Assembly (NCBI GenBank): GCA_938023705.1
Contig: CALJDJ010000047.1
Coordinates: 1-17,713 of the forward strand
Source: an uncultured Collinsella sp.
GTDB lineage: Bacteria > Actinomycetota > Coriobacteriia > Coriobacteriales > Coriobacteriaceae
Direction of reading: 5' to 3'
Length of the DNA stretch: 17,713 nucleotides
Positions 1 through 5,852 of this stretch are shown one piece after another (positions within the stretch are counted from its first letter, which is position 1; every line of letters begins with the position of its first letter). Below the pieces are notes generated by a model. That model had not been told where the DNA came from, ran no database searches, and saw nothing but the letters and a program-made list of their open reading frames with translations. The position numbers and the translations under genes are program-made.

Positions 1-1377
1 GGGCTCGGCTTCCGGTTGCCCTGAGTCCGCTGTCTCGGCATCTGCAAGCGTGCTGTCTTCGCGCTCCTCGTCGATCAAAAGCGCCTCGCGCGTTTGTGCG
101 GCGGCGCTCCGAATGTGCCCCAGCTGGCTCAGGTCGATATCGATCTTGACGGGCTGATGTGCGGCATCCCATGAAAGCCATGCCGTGATTTCGTCATCGA
201 TAATCTTGGCCAGATATTTGGGGACCTTCTCTTCCTTAAGGGGATGGGCGGGGTCCAGGGCCAGGCGTAGGCGCTGGTCGCAGGCGCGCATCATCTCACC
301 GAGCTTGCTACTTTTTTGTCTGCTGCCGTGAATGCGCATGCATTCCCAAAACCCGTTTTGGCAGCGGTAGACGTGAATGGGGTCCAGGCGATATTCGCAG
401 TCCTCGTGGCGCTCGGGCGCAAAGAATACGGCCGACGCAAACATGGTGTAGGGCATGGCCGTCTCCTCCCCAAATAAACTCGCCACGATGCCGGTCTTTC
501 GGTGCGTGTCATAGTAGCGCGTCATGCGGACATACGCGGCGCACGCCACGTGGCGCAGATCGCGGTGGTGGCTGCGGTCGAGCCGCGAGTTACTTAGGTT
601 GTACGTGGAGAGGGCATTGATGGCGGCCATGAGTCGTTTCTCGCGCGCCTCGTCGGGCGGAAGGGGGAGCGTGGGCTCGGAGGCCTTGCGACGCTTGGGC
701 GCCTGGTCCGACGGTGCCGGTGCTGGTACAAGGTCTCGTGCCGCGCGCCGCAGCTCGATAAGGGCGTTATCGAACATGACGGTTTTAGAGTCACGAAGCA
801 GCTTGGGGTCGAGCCCGTGGAACACGGCGTAGTCCTGCAGCCACACGCGCGCAAACCGGTCGATGCCGGGCTCGAAGGCGCGATAGACATCCCAAAAAGC
901 CTTGATCTTGTTAAAACCATCGAGCGGATCATCTACGCCAATGCCGCAGATCAGCTCGTAGAGATACAAGAAGGCAAACGAGGTCGATGTCTCCTCGATA
1001 TTCCCGCGGCGCACTTGGGCACGCCAGGTAAAGTAGCCGCGCAACTGCCGGTCGCTCATGGCGTTGTAGGTGGGAAAGTACGACTTAAAGGTGCCGTTGT
1101 AGGGACAGTCGTCCTCAAAGTCGGCCATCAGCAGGCCTTGGCGGTAGAAAAGTTCGGCTTCCGAAAGCCAACGGCCCGCGCCGCCCTTTGGGTCTTCTTG
1201 CCAACGCGATATCTCACGCATCTTGCGGTATTGGTCGGGGAGGAAGTTCTGCATCTGTCGGCCGGTCTTGAGAATCGGCTCGTCTGCGTAGATTTCGTTT
1301 GAGAAGCGGGCGGACTGATGGGTCCGAGCCTCGGCCATAATGCGCTCGATGAGCATCTTGATGTCCTGGTCGGCCAC
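1..1377 (-). CDS. TerB N-terminal-domain protein, 3' end beyond window
   Basis: The reading frame is open from a GTG at 1377 to the left edge (459 codons, no stop seen), so the C-terminal part is missing. The GTG is chosen because GAGGAGGAG lies just upstream; an ATG at codon 8 is the alternative. Around residues 108-150 the protein reads LRGYFTWRAQVRRGN followed by an aromatic-rich stretch ending YLYELICGIGV, which I recognise as the core of the TerB_N domain (tellurite-resistance TerB-associated). Residues about 215-250 form a Pro/Ala/Lys-rich linker. There is no signal peptide or membrane segment, so it should be cytosolic. Family members usually carry TerB and TerB-C domains downstream, which would lie outside this window. 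TerB-type proteins are linked to stress, phage defence and tellurite tolerance, but the biochemical role is not established. No other ter gene is visible here. Family assignment is fairly sure; function is not. Confidence 0.75.
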   Translation of the reverse strand, partial: MADQDIKMLIERIMAEARTHQSARFSNEIYADEPILKTGRQMQNFLPDQYRKMREISRWQEDPKGGAGRWLSEAELFYRQGLLMADFEDDCPYNGTFKSYFPTYNAMSDRQLRGYFTWRAQVRRGNIEETSTSFAFLYLYELICGIGVDDPLDGFNKIKAFWDVYRAFEPGIDRFARVWLQDYAVFHGLDPKLLRDSKTVMFDNALIELRRAARDLVPAPAPSDQAPKRRKASEPTLPLPPDEAREKRLMAAINALSTYNLSNSRLDRSHHRDLRHVACAAYVRMTRYYDTHRKTGIVASLFGEETAMPYTMFASAVFFAPERHEDCEYRLDPIHVYRCQNGFWECMRIHGSRQKSSKLGEMMRACDQRLRLALDPAHPLKEEKVPKYLAKIIDDEITAWLSWDAAHQPVKIDIDLSQLGHIRSAAAQTREALLIDEEREDSTLADAETADSGQPEAEP

Positions 1378-1406
1378 CGCTCCTCCTCTCGAACGCAGCT
1401 ACGGTG

Positions 1407-1422
1407 ACCTCATATCATAGCA
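1407..1422 (-). promoter_or_regulatory. Extended -10 promoter for the TerB_N gene
   Basis: On the minus strand TGCTATGAT (1422-1414) matches an extended -10 element (TGn plus TATGAT). It lies about 37 bp before the GTG start, leaving a leader of roughly 30 nt that contains the AGGAGG ribosome site. No convincing -35 is present, which is usual for extended -10 promoters. This is a motif match by eye. Confidence 0.4.
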
Positions 1423-1464
1423 CAGCATCAAACAGATGTTCGAGATACCGCTACGTAGATAGAT

Positions 1465-2181
1465 TTAGAACAGGAGGGCGTAGATGACGGCGATGATGAC
1501 GGAGGGAAGCATATTGGCAGTGCGGAAGGTCTGAGGACGGATAAGGTTGACGCCGACGCAGAAGATGAGCATGGAGCCTACGAGCGAAAGGCTGTCGAGG
1601 GCTGCCGTGGTCATGATGGGGGAGAGTGCACCGGCAAACAGCGTGATCGTCCCCTGGAACACGGCGACGGGCAGGGCGGAAAAGATGCAGCCGCGGCCAA
1701 GTGAGGCCGTCATGGTGCAGACGATGATGCAGTCCAGTGCGCCCTTGAGGGCAAGCGTTGACCAGTCGCCGAGCAGGCCGTCCTGAATCGATCCCACAAT
1801 GGCCATGGCGCCGATACACACGGTGAGCGAAGTCGAGACAAAAGCGTTGGTGAACTCGTTATCGCCCTCGCTGCCGGTTTTGCGCTTGAGCCATTCGCCA
1901 AGGTTCTCAATGGCGGCTTCCAAGTCGACGGCCTCGCCGATGAGCGAACCGAGCGCAAATGAGACGATGAGCATGGTGGTACCGGTGGTCGACAGCGCCT
2001 TTCCATCGATAAGGAGCATCTTTTGCATGGTGCCGCCAAGGCCGATAAACAGGACGCACAGCCCCGACGCTTTCATGAGCGTGTCTTGGATACGCGGTGT
2101 GATAAAGCGACCGCCCGCTAATCCCAAAAGACCGCCCGCAACTAAAAGGACAACGTTGATGATTGTTCCCAAGCCCGGCAT
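1465..2181 (-). CDS. DUF554 family membrane protein (238 aa)
   Basis: A small polytopic membrane protein of the DUF554 (YdfK-like) family. The start at 2181 (MPGLGTIINV) is preferred because AGGAGGG sits 4 nt upstream; an in-frame ATG at 2250 would add 23 polar residues with no ribosome site. Visible family features are the opening GTIINVVLLVAGGLLGL helix, the segment GLCVLFIGLGGTM, the short loop with EAVDLEAAIENLGEWLKRK, the stretch TASLGRGCIFSALPVAVFQG, and the closing VGVNLIRPQTFRTANMLPS motif before a final helix. Length and order of segments fit the whole family, so it looks intact. Family members are predicted transporters or channels without a known substrate. It follows the surface cluster by 118 bp and appears to have its own promoter region. 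Confidence 0.85.
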   Translation of the reverse strand: MPGLGTIINVVLLVAGGLLGLAGGRFITPRIQDTLMKASGLCVLFIGLGGTMQKMLLIDGKALSTTGTTMLIVSFALGSLIGEAVDLEAAIENLGEWLKRKTGSEGDNEFTNAFVSTSLTVCIGAMAIVGSIQDGLLGDWSTLALKGALDCIIVCTMTASLGRGCIFSALPVAVFQGTITLFAGALSPIMTTAALDSLSLVGSMLIFCVGVNLIRPQTFRTANMLPSVIIAVIYALLF

Positions 2182-2250
2182 GAGCCCTCCTGTATTGATG
2201 CCAACGTGGCAATCGTAGCAGAATGGAATGCGAGACACATCGCGACTCAT

Positions 2251-2276
2251 CTAATACGTTATATAAGTGGTATTAG
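2251..2276 (-). promoter_or_regulatory. Inverted repeat spanning probable -10 of the DUF554 gene
   Basis: CTAATAC (2251-2257) and GTATTAG (2270-2276) form a perfect 7-bp inverted repeat around a 12-bp AT-rich spacer that contains TATATAA on the minus strand. The position, about 70 bp before the ribosome site at 2181, suits an operator overlapping a -10 element. I see no good -35 hexamer. Operator function is inferred. Confidence 0.35.
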
Positions 2277-2299
2277 CAACGACGCGCAGTATTTAAGCC

Positions 2300-3730
2300 T
2301 CAGGTGGTTGTCGGGACATAGGGATAGTAGTCAAAGCGCAGTGTCATAAGCCGCTGTGGGGATTCAATAGCCGCGGCGATGATATTGGCATCGCGGGTAC
2401 GATCAAACCCTTCGAGTTCGATCTGATACGAGACGTCTTGCATAATGTCCAGACGTCGCCAGGCTAGGAGTGTGTCGCCATCGAATTCCAAGGTCTTGCC
2501 TCCGTCTGGGGCAACGGCGTATAGACGCAGTTTAGCGGTGGTTGCAGGGTCGACAACCGTGACCTTTTTAATTTCGTTTCGAGTATTCTTGGCGCCCAAC
2601 AAGGTGAGCAGTGTTGGGGCCACGACCTCGCCTGATGGCAAAAAGACGACTTCGATGGATTCGGGAAATGCGATGATGGCCGACTTGCGGACGGGCTGAT
2701 TGGCGGCGGCAACTTCGATGCTCGCGGCGTCGATGACCTCTGTGTGGTCGAGGGCGGCAAGCACGCAGCAGTTACCTTCATCGATCTCCTGAGGATCAGC
2801 AAGCCCCAGACTGTCCGCGAGCTCGGGATCGTTTGGATCGGCAGCGGGCTCATTCGGTGCTTCGAAAGAAGCTGGGGCGCTGTTTGTCGGCGACGGCGTG
2901 TCGCCCGCACCTGCTTCTTTGTCCGCGCTTTCTTCTTGTATGGTTGCGTTGATGGGTTCGTCGTTTGAGGGGAGCGTCTTGGCGTTAAGCGCGGAGGGGA
3001 CAATCCCGACGGCTCCGGATCCGTTCCACTCCATCTCGAGAAGCGCCGGGTCGGCAAGAATGCGTTGCCTGCCTAGCGTGTGGGTATCGATCGCAATAGG
3101 GCCTGCCTCCGTCCCGCGCGTAAGGCTGAGCGATCCGGCCGGCTTCTCGAAATGAATGTCTGTGTCTTCGGTACTGGCGGCGTAGAACAGCAGGGATGCT
3201 TCTCCCGCCGCGATGGCATCGGTGCCCGCCTTGGTCAGCCGCAGCGATGCCGTGAATGAGAGGGTGGGCTGCACATCGTCTGCATTCGCGGCGGCGCAGC
3301 CCAGACATATACCGCCTCCTTTCTCGAAAAACGCACCGTCGAAGGCGACCTTCGCTCCGTTCGCCGAGTCATCGACCGAAGCGATATCGATGCGCAACCC
3401 CAAATCGCACGGATCGCCATCTGCATCGAGCACAATCGAGCGCCACGTGCAGACGGCGCACCCCGCCTGGGAGCCGTTTGCCTTGTTCGAACGATTGATA
3501 TCCACGACTATCGAGCCGTCCGTATTACGACGAAGGCATCCCGAGGTTGAGATTGCGGCCTGTGCGAACGAAAAACGCTTGCACGCAATGGCGCTCGACG
3601 GATTTGGTGCGGAGCTTAGGGCTGCTGGTAAGGAGTCTGCCATGACGGGAGTCGCCCAAGCGGCGACAGGCGTTCCGGTTGCGAGCGCGCCGCAGAGTGC
3701 GACGACGGGCAAAAGGTTCTTCGATGCCAT
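2300..3730 (-). CDS. Secreted cysteine-containing surface protein (476 aa), unknown function
   Basis: I do not recognise a family. The ATG at 3730 follows AAGGAG at 5 nt. Residues 1-26 look like a Sec signal peptide ending AWA. The mature chain has nine cysteines: C50, C65, C91 and C94 (CAVC), C108, C142 and C145 (CLGC), and the adjacent pair C321-C322, suggesting disulfides or a bound metal in the N-terminal half. Residues about 110-250 look beta-rich, about 262-318 form an acidic, Pro/Ala/Glu/Asp-rich linker, and about 330-470 read as a second beta-rich domain with alternating hydrophobics. The C-terminus ends in a tyrosine-rich stretch (DYYPYV) and has no LPxTG-like signal and no membrane helix, so anchoring must be indirect or the protein is released. 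It is the last gene of the surface cluster, 39 bp after the LAQTG protein gene, which suggests a shared transcript. Confidence 0.8.
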   Translation of the reverse strand: MASKNLLPVVALCGALATGTPVAAWATPVMADSLPAALSSAPNPSSAIACKRFSFAQAAISTSGCLRRNTDGSIVVDINRSNKANGSQAGCAVCTWRSIVLDADGDPCDLGLRIDIASVDDSANGAKVAFDGAFFEKGGGICLGCAAANADDVQPTLSFTASLRLTKAGTDAIAAGEASLLFYAASTEDTDIHFEKPAGSLSLTRGTEAGPIAIDTHTLGRQRILADPALLEMEWNGSGAVGIVPSALNAKTLPSNDEPINATIQEESADKEAGAGDTPSPTNSAPASFEAPNEPAADPNDPELADSLGLADPQEIDEGNCCVLAALDHTEVIDAASIEVAAANQPVRKSAIIAFPESIEVVFLPSGEVVAPTLLTLLGAKNTRNEIKKVTVVDPATTAKLRLYAVAPDGGKTLEFDGDTLLAWRRLDIMQDVSYQIELEGFDRTRDANIIAAAIESPQRLMTLRFDYYPYVPTTT

Positions 3731-3769
3731 GGGGTCTCCTTAGCTAATTTAGTGTGGCCTGTCCGTGTT

Positions 3770-4030
3770 TCATTTCTGGCTGCGTTTGATGTGCAGACCG
3801 AGGCCGGCGGTTCCCGCGCCTGCTGCCGTGGCGCCTGCTGCCAAGAGCCATCGTCTGTCGCCTGTCTGAGCCAACGGTTCCTCGCGGCAGCCGCGGTCGA
3901 GCTCCGAGAGGTCGACCGTCACCTGCGTGGCGGCCTGCGCCTGTTCTTGCTGGGCAAAGGCCATGGCTGGCCCAAACGCTAGGATACTGACGGCGGCGGC
4001 CAGGGCGACGGCCTTATGCCGTGTGCGCAC
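3770..4030 (-). CDS. Very short sortase substrate with LAQTG signal (about 86 aa)
   Basis: The protein has a signal peptide (RTRHK, then a hydrophobic stretch ending AMAFA) and, after only about 30 residues, a complete C-terminal sorting signal: LAQTGD, a hydrophobic Ala/Gly/Leu helix, and the basic tail KRSQK. LAQTG fits the LxxTG pattern used by sortases. The predicted mature, wall-linked peptide is about 30 residues, runs from QQEQAQ to LAQT, and contains VTVDLSELDR and a single Cys. The start is uncertain: GTG at 4030 gives a standard signal peptide and overlaps the upstream stop by 17 nt; a TTG at 4060 adds ten residues. Both have weak ribosome sites, so translational coupling to the 199-aa gene is likely. 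It may act as a wall anchor or cap for the neighbouring secreted proteins, but this is inference. No sortase gene lies in the window. Confidence 0.75.
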   Translation of the reverse strand: MRTRHKAVALAAAVSILAFGPAMAFAQQEQAQAATQVTVDLSELDRGCREEPLAQTGDRRWLLAAGATAAGAGTAGLGLHIKRSQK

Positions 4031-4613
4031 CGGGCTCGACCGTCCAGGTGATCGTTGCAACCTGATCGCCTTCGCCGGTTACGCGGAAGATGTCGCGCGT
4101 GACGCGGGCGACGTTTCCGCTTGTCTTGAGCTTAATTTTGTCCGTGCCGCCGGCAATGCCCTGGTAGCCCATGTCGAAGGCTGCATTCTTGGAAAGATCG
4201 AGGCCCGTCTCCTGCATTGCGGCGCTGGCGTTCTGGAGTGCGCCGTTGGGGCCGACCTTAAAGTCGATGGAATTCTGCGCGGTTCCGGCCTTGGCGTCGG
4301 CGGCAATGGTCCAGGTGTTCATGGCGTCGATCTTCATGTTGGTGACATGGATGCCGTAGGCCGAATGATTGTCGATGGTGGTCGCGTCTTCTGAGGGGCC
4401 CTGAAGCGTGCCGTCGGCCTTGGCGACGAAGGGAATAACCGTCGGAACTTTGAACTCTACGTTGTCGATCTCGGTCCTGACCATTACTTTTGTGGTTCCA
4501 ACGCGCCCGGCTGCCAGAGCTGGCGTCGGGGCGGCGCCCATTGCGAGCGCGAGCGCGAGCCCTGCGCCCACGACGAGCGCTCTGGCTCCGTTCATGTTCC
4601 TGGTGATGTCCAT
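4014..4613 (-). CDS. Secreted beta-rich surface protein (199 aa), putative pilin-like or WxL-like
   Basis: The ATG at 4613 follows AAAGGA by 6 nt. Residues 1-34 form a signal peptide ending PALA. The mature chain of about 165 residues is Thr/Val/Asn-rich with alternating hydrophobics, typical of an extracellular beta-sandwich. A segment near residues 55-95 (VPTVIPFVAKADGTL, later NHSAYGIHVTNM) resembles a pattern I associate with secreted structural proteins of Gram-positive gut bacteria that are sometimes grouped with WxL or TasA-like proteins; I cannot confirm a family. The C-terminus ends ATITWTVEPGAHTA with no anchor motif or membrane helix. It overlaps the LAQTG gene downstream, so the two are probably made in a fixed ratio. 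It is the best candidate for the abundant subunit of a surface structure, by inference only. Confidence 0.75.
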   Translation of the reverse strand: MDITRNMNGARALVVGAGLALALAMGAAPTPALAAGRVGTTKVMVRTEIDNVEFKVPTVIPFVAKADGTLQGPSEDATTIDNHSAYGIHVTNMKIDAMNTWTIAADAKAGTAQNSIDFKVGPNGALQNASAAMQETGLDLSKNAAFDMGYQGIAGGTDKIKLKTSGNVARVTRDIFRVTGEGDQVATITWTVEPGAHTA

Positions 4614-4703
4614 GGTCGTTCCTTTCTATTCGCCGCGGGCCGTCCCCGCGATGATTGGACGAATGCTGGTGAATTGCGTGCGGTGCCGCGTCGGTCGAAA
4701 AAG

Positions 4704-5213
4704 CTAGTTCTCGGCTTGCTCAACCCGTACCTTGACACGTGTCGGATTGCCGTGGCTGTCGAGGGTCTTGGCATCGAGTGCCTGGATCTCGATGTATGCC
4801 TCGCCTTCTTTGATGTCGCCGGCGGGGCACGTCTCGATTGTCTTGCCGGTCTCGACCACACCGGATTCGTACATGGTCTCGTCGTTTTGGATGACGCGGA
4901 ATCGCTGGGGAAATTTATTGTCTTGGACGTTTTGCACGTTGACGCGCAGCTTGCCGTCCTCCTGTAGCTGAGCGACCGGCGCGACCGAAATCGTCATCAT
5001 GTTGTCGCGGACGATGGCATCGAGCTCATCTTGGATTTCTTGTCGCGATTTACCCTCTGCCGTCGTGACTGAGGCGCCCGCTTCGGGCACGGGCTGCGAC
5101 TGCCAGGCGTATAGTCCTACGGCGACAAGGGCGCAGACGATAGCCAGACAGACAACGACGAGTTTCTTGCGACGCCCCAGTCCTGCGAGGCGGGGCGGCT
5201 TCTTCGCACTCAT
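4704..5213 (-). CDS. Single-pass membrane-anchored extracellular protein (169 aa)
   Basis: The N-terminus is basic (KKPPRLAGLGRRKK) and is followed by one hydrophobic helix at about residues 18-37 without a clear cleavage site, so it is most likely a signal anchor with the rest outside the cell. Residues about 40-70 are a polar Ala/Glu/Gln linker. Residues about 70-169 form a beta-rich domain with MTISVAPVAQLQEDGKLRVN, an FRVIQNDETMYESG strand pair and a closing RVKVRVEQ strand. This resembles Ig-like domains found beside secreted structural proteins in Firmicutes, from memory and without a search. The ATG at 5213 overlaps the stop of the 98-aa gene (ATGA), which indicates translational coupling. 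Ninety bases separate it from the 199-aa gene. A role in holding or exporting the secreted proteins at the membrane is inferred. Confidence 0.75.
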   Translation of the reverse strand: MSAKKPPRLAGLGRRKKLVVVCLAIVCALVAVGLYAWQSQPVPEAGASVTTAEGKSRQEIQDELDAIVRDNMMTISVAPVAQLQEDGKLRVNVQNVQDNKFPQRFRVIQNDETMYESGVVETGKTIETCPAGDIKEGEAYIEIQALDAKTLDSHGNPTRVKVRVEQAEN

Positions 5214-5506
5214 GCGGCGTCCTTGGTGGTGTAGACACGTGCGAACGTGGACGGGTCCGCTCCAAAGAGCATGTGAAGCATCAGGCGGCGCGAGTAGATG
5301 AGCTCGTCAAAGTCGTGGGGGAGCTCGATGTCGTGGATACGCGCGATGTGGTGGGCGAGCGCCGAGAACGACTCGGGGTCGCAGATAACATCGGTGGTGA
5401 CGTGGTAGACCGCCGTATCGGGGAACGCCTCTTCGTCGAAAGGCAGGAGATAGGGATCGTCGTCGACCTCGATGGCGACGCCGTACTGGGGCCAGTAATA
5501 TGCCAT
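5210..5506 (-). CDS. Small cytosolic protein (98 aa), possible DUF559/Vsr-like remnant
   Basis: The ATG at 5506 is preceded by GGGAGG at 5 nt. The protein has no signal peptide or membrane helix. Two segments recall the second half of the DUF559/Vsr-like PD-(D/E)XK fold common in Coriobacteriia: residues 4-18, YYWPQYGVAIEVDDD, match the W-P-x-x-x-V-x-x-E-x-D strand, and VYHVTTDVICDPESFSALAHHIARI matches the strand followed by a helix that packs against it; a late RRLMLHMLF segment fits the final helix. The chain is too short to hold the entire fold, and the usual catalytic Asp and Lys/Gln positions are not obvious, so it is either a degenerate relative or a chance resemblance. It is first in the surface cluster and its stop overlaps the next start, tying it to a membrane protein gene. 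Function is unknown. Confidence 0.65.
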   Translation of the reverse strand: MAYYWPQYGVAIEVDDDPYLLPFDEEAFPDTAVYHVTTDVICDPESFSALAHHIARIHDIELPHDFDELIYSRRLMLHMLFGADPSTFARVYTTKDAA

Positions 5507-5527
5507 GGGAACCTCCCTGCTTCTGGG

Positions 5528-5551
5528 GCCAAAACTTCTATCGGTTTTGGC
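5528..5551. repeat. Perfect 8-bp inverted repeat in leader of surface cluster
   Basis: GCCAAAAC (5528-5535) and GTTTTGGC (5544-5551) are perfect complements around an 8-base loop. The element lies 22 bp before the ATG of the 98-aa gene and close to its ribosome site, so it could be an operator or an RNA hairpin in the leader. Confidence 0.55.
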
Positions 5552-5579
5552 TGTCGACGCCGACCGTATCAGCCGCTAC

Positions 5580-5616
5580 TTGACCAATTTCTGACCAAAT
5601 GCTTGACGGATTGACA
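5580..5616. repeat. TGACCAA direct repeats with TTGAC copies
   Basis: TGACCAA occurs at 5581-5587 and 5592-5598, an 11-bp period close to one helical turn. TTGACG (5603-5608) and TTGACA (5611-5616) follow. The last is a perfect -35 hexamer for plus-strand transcription, but no good -10 lies 16-18 bp downstream. A repeated operator for one of the two divergent units is the likeliest reading. Confidence 0.4.
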
Positions 5617-5742
5617 TCTCCGCAGGTAAAAGGTGGAAAAAATTACTTCAACTTTTTTCGAGCGACAATCGAGCGGTCGGCGACGGCGGGGCGATATGTG
5701 TCAAAAGCATCGTCTGCCGAGGAAGCCTTGCCGTTCGCCGAA

Positions 5743-5770
5743 TTGCACAAACGTAAAAATCGCCAATTAT
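5743..5770 (+). promoter_or_regulatory. Possible promoter of the lactate dehydrogenase/ETF operon
   Basis: TTGCAC (5743-5748) and AATTAT (5765-5770) are separated by 16 bp. The start would be near 5777, giving a leader of about 75 nt before the GTG at 5853. The -10 matches consensus at four of six bases. Confidence 0.3.
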
Positions 5771-5852
5771 GGAGACGGTCTCGAACACGTCGACGAAACG
5801 ATGCGGTAACATCTCCCTGCAAACACTGTAGTTAGCTAAAGGGGGAGTTCGC

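Larger units (their letters stand above)
5507..5852. other. Divergent intergenic region, 346 bp
   Basis: This stretch separates the minus-strand surface cluster from the plus-strand lactate/ETF operon. It is more AT-rich than its flanks. It holds an 8-bp inverted repeat (5528-5551), two TGACCAA direct repeats with further TTGAC copies (5580-5616), and a possible plus-strand promoter at 5743-5770. Two short open frames cross it but lack ribosome sites, so I see no gene here. Confidence 0.7.

Noticed and set aside
4540..4566. GCGAGC short tandem repeat
   Set aside because: These are codons for Ala/Leu in the signal peptide of the 199-aa protein and are explained by coding constraint.
5599..5835. 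A 78-codon plus-strand frame in the divergent gap
   Set aside because: No ribosome site, basic low-complexity translation, and it overlaps the probable promoter and repeats.
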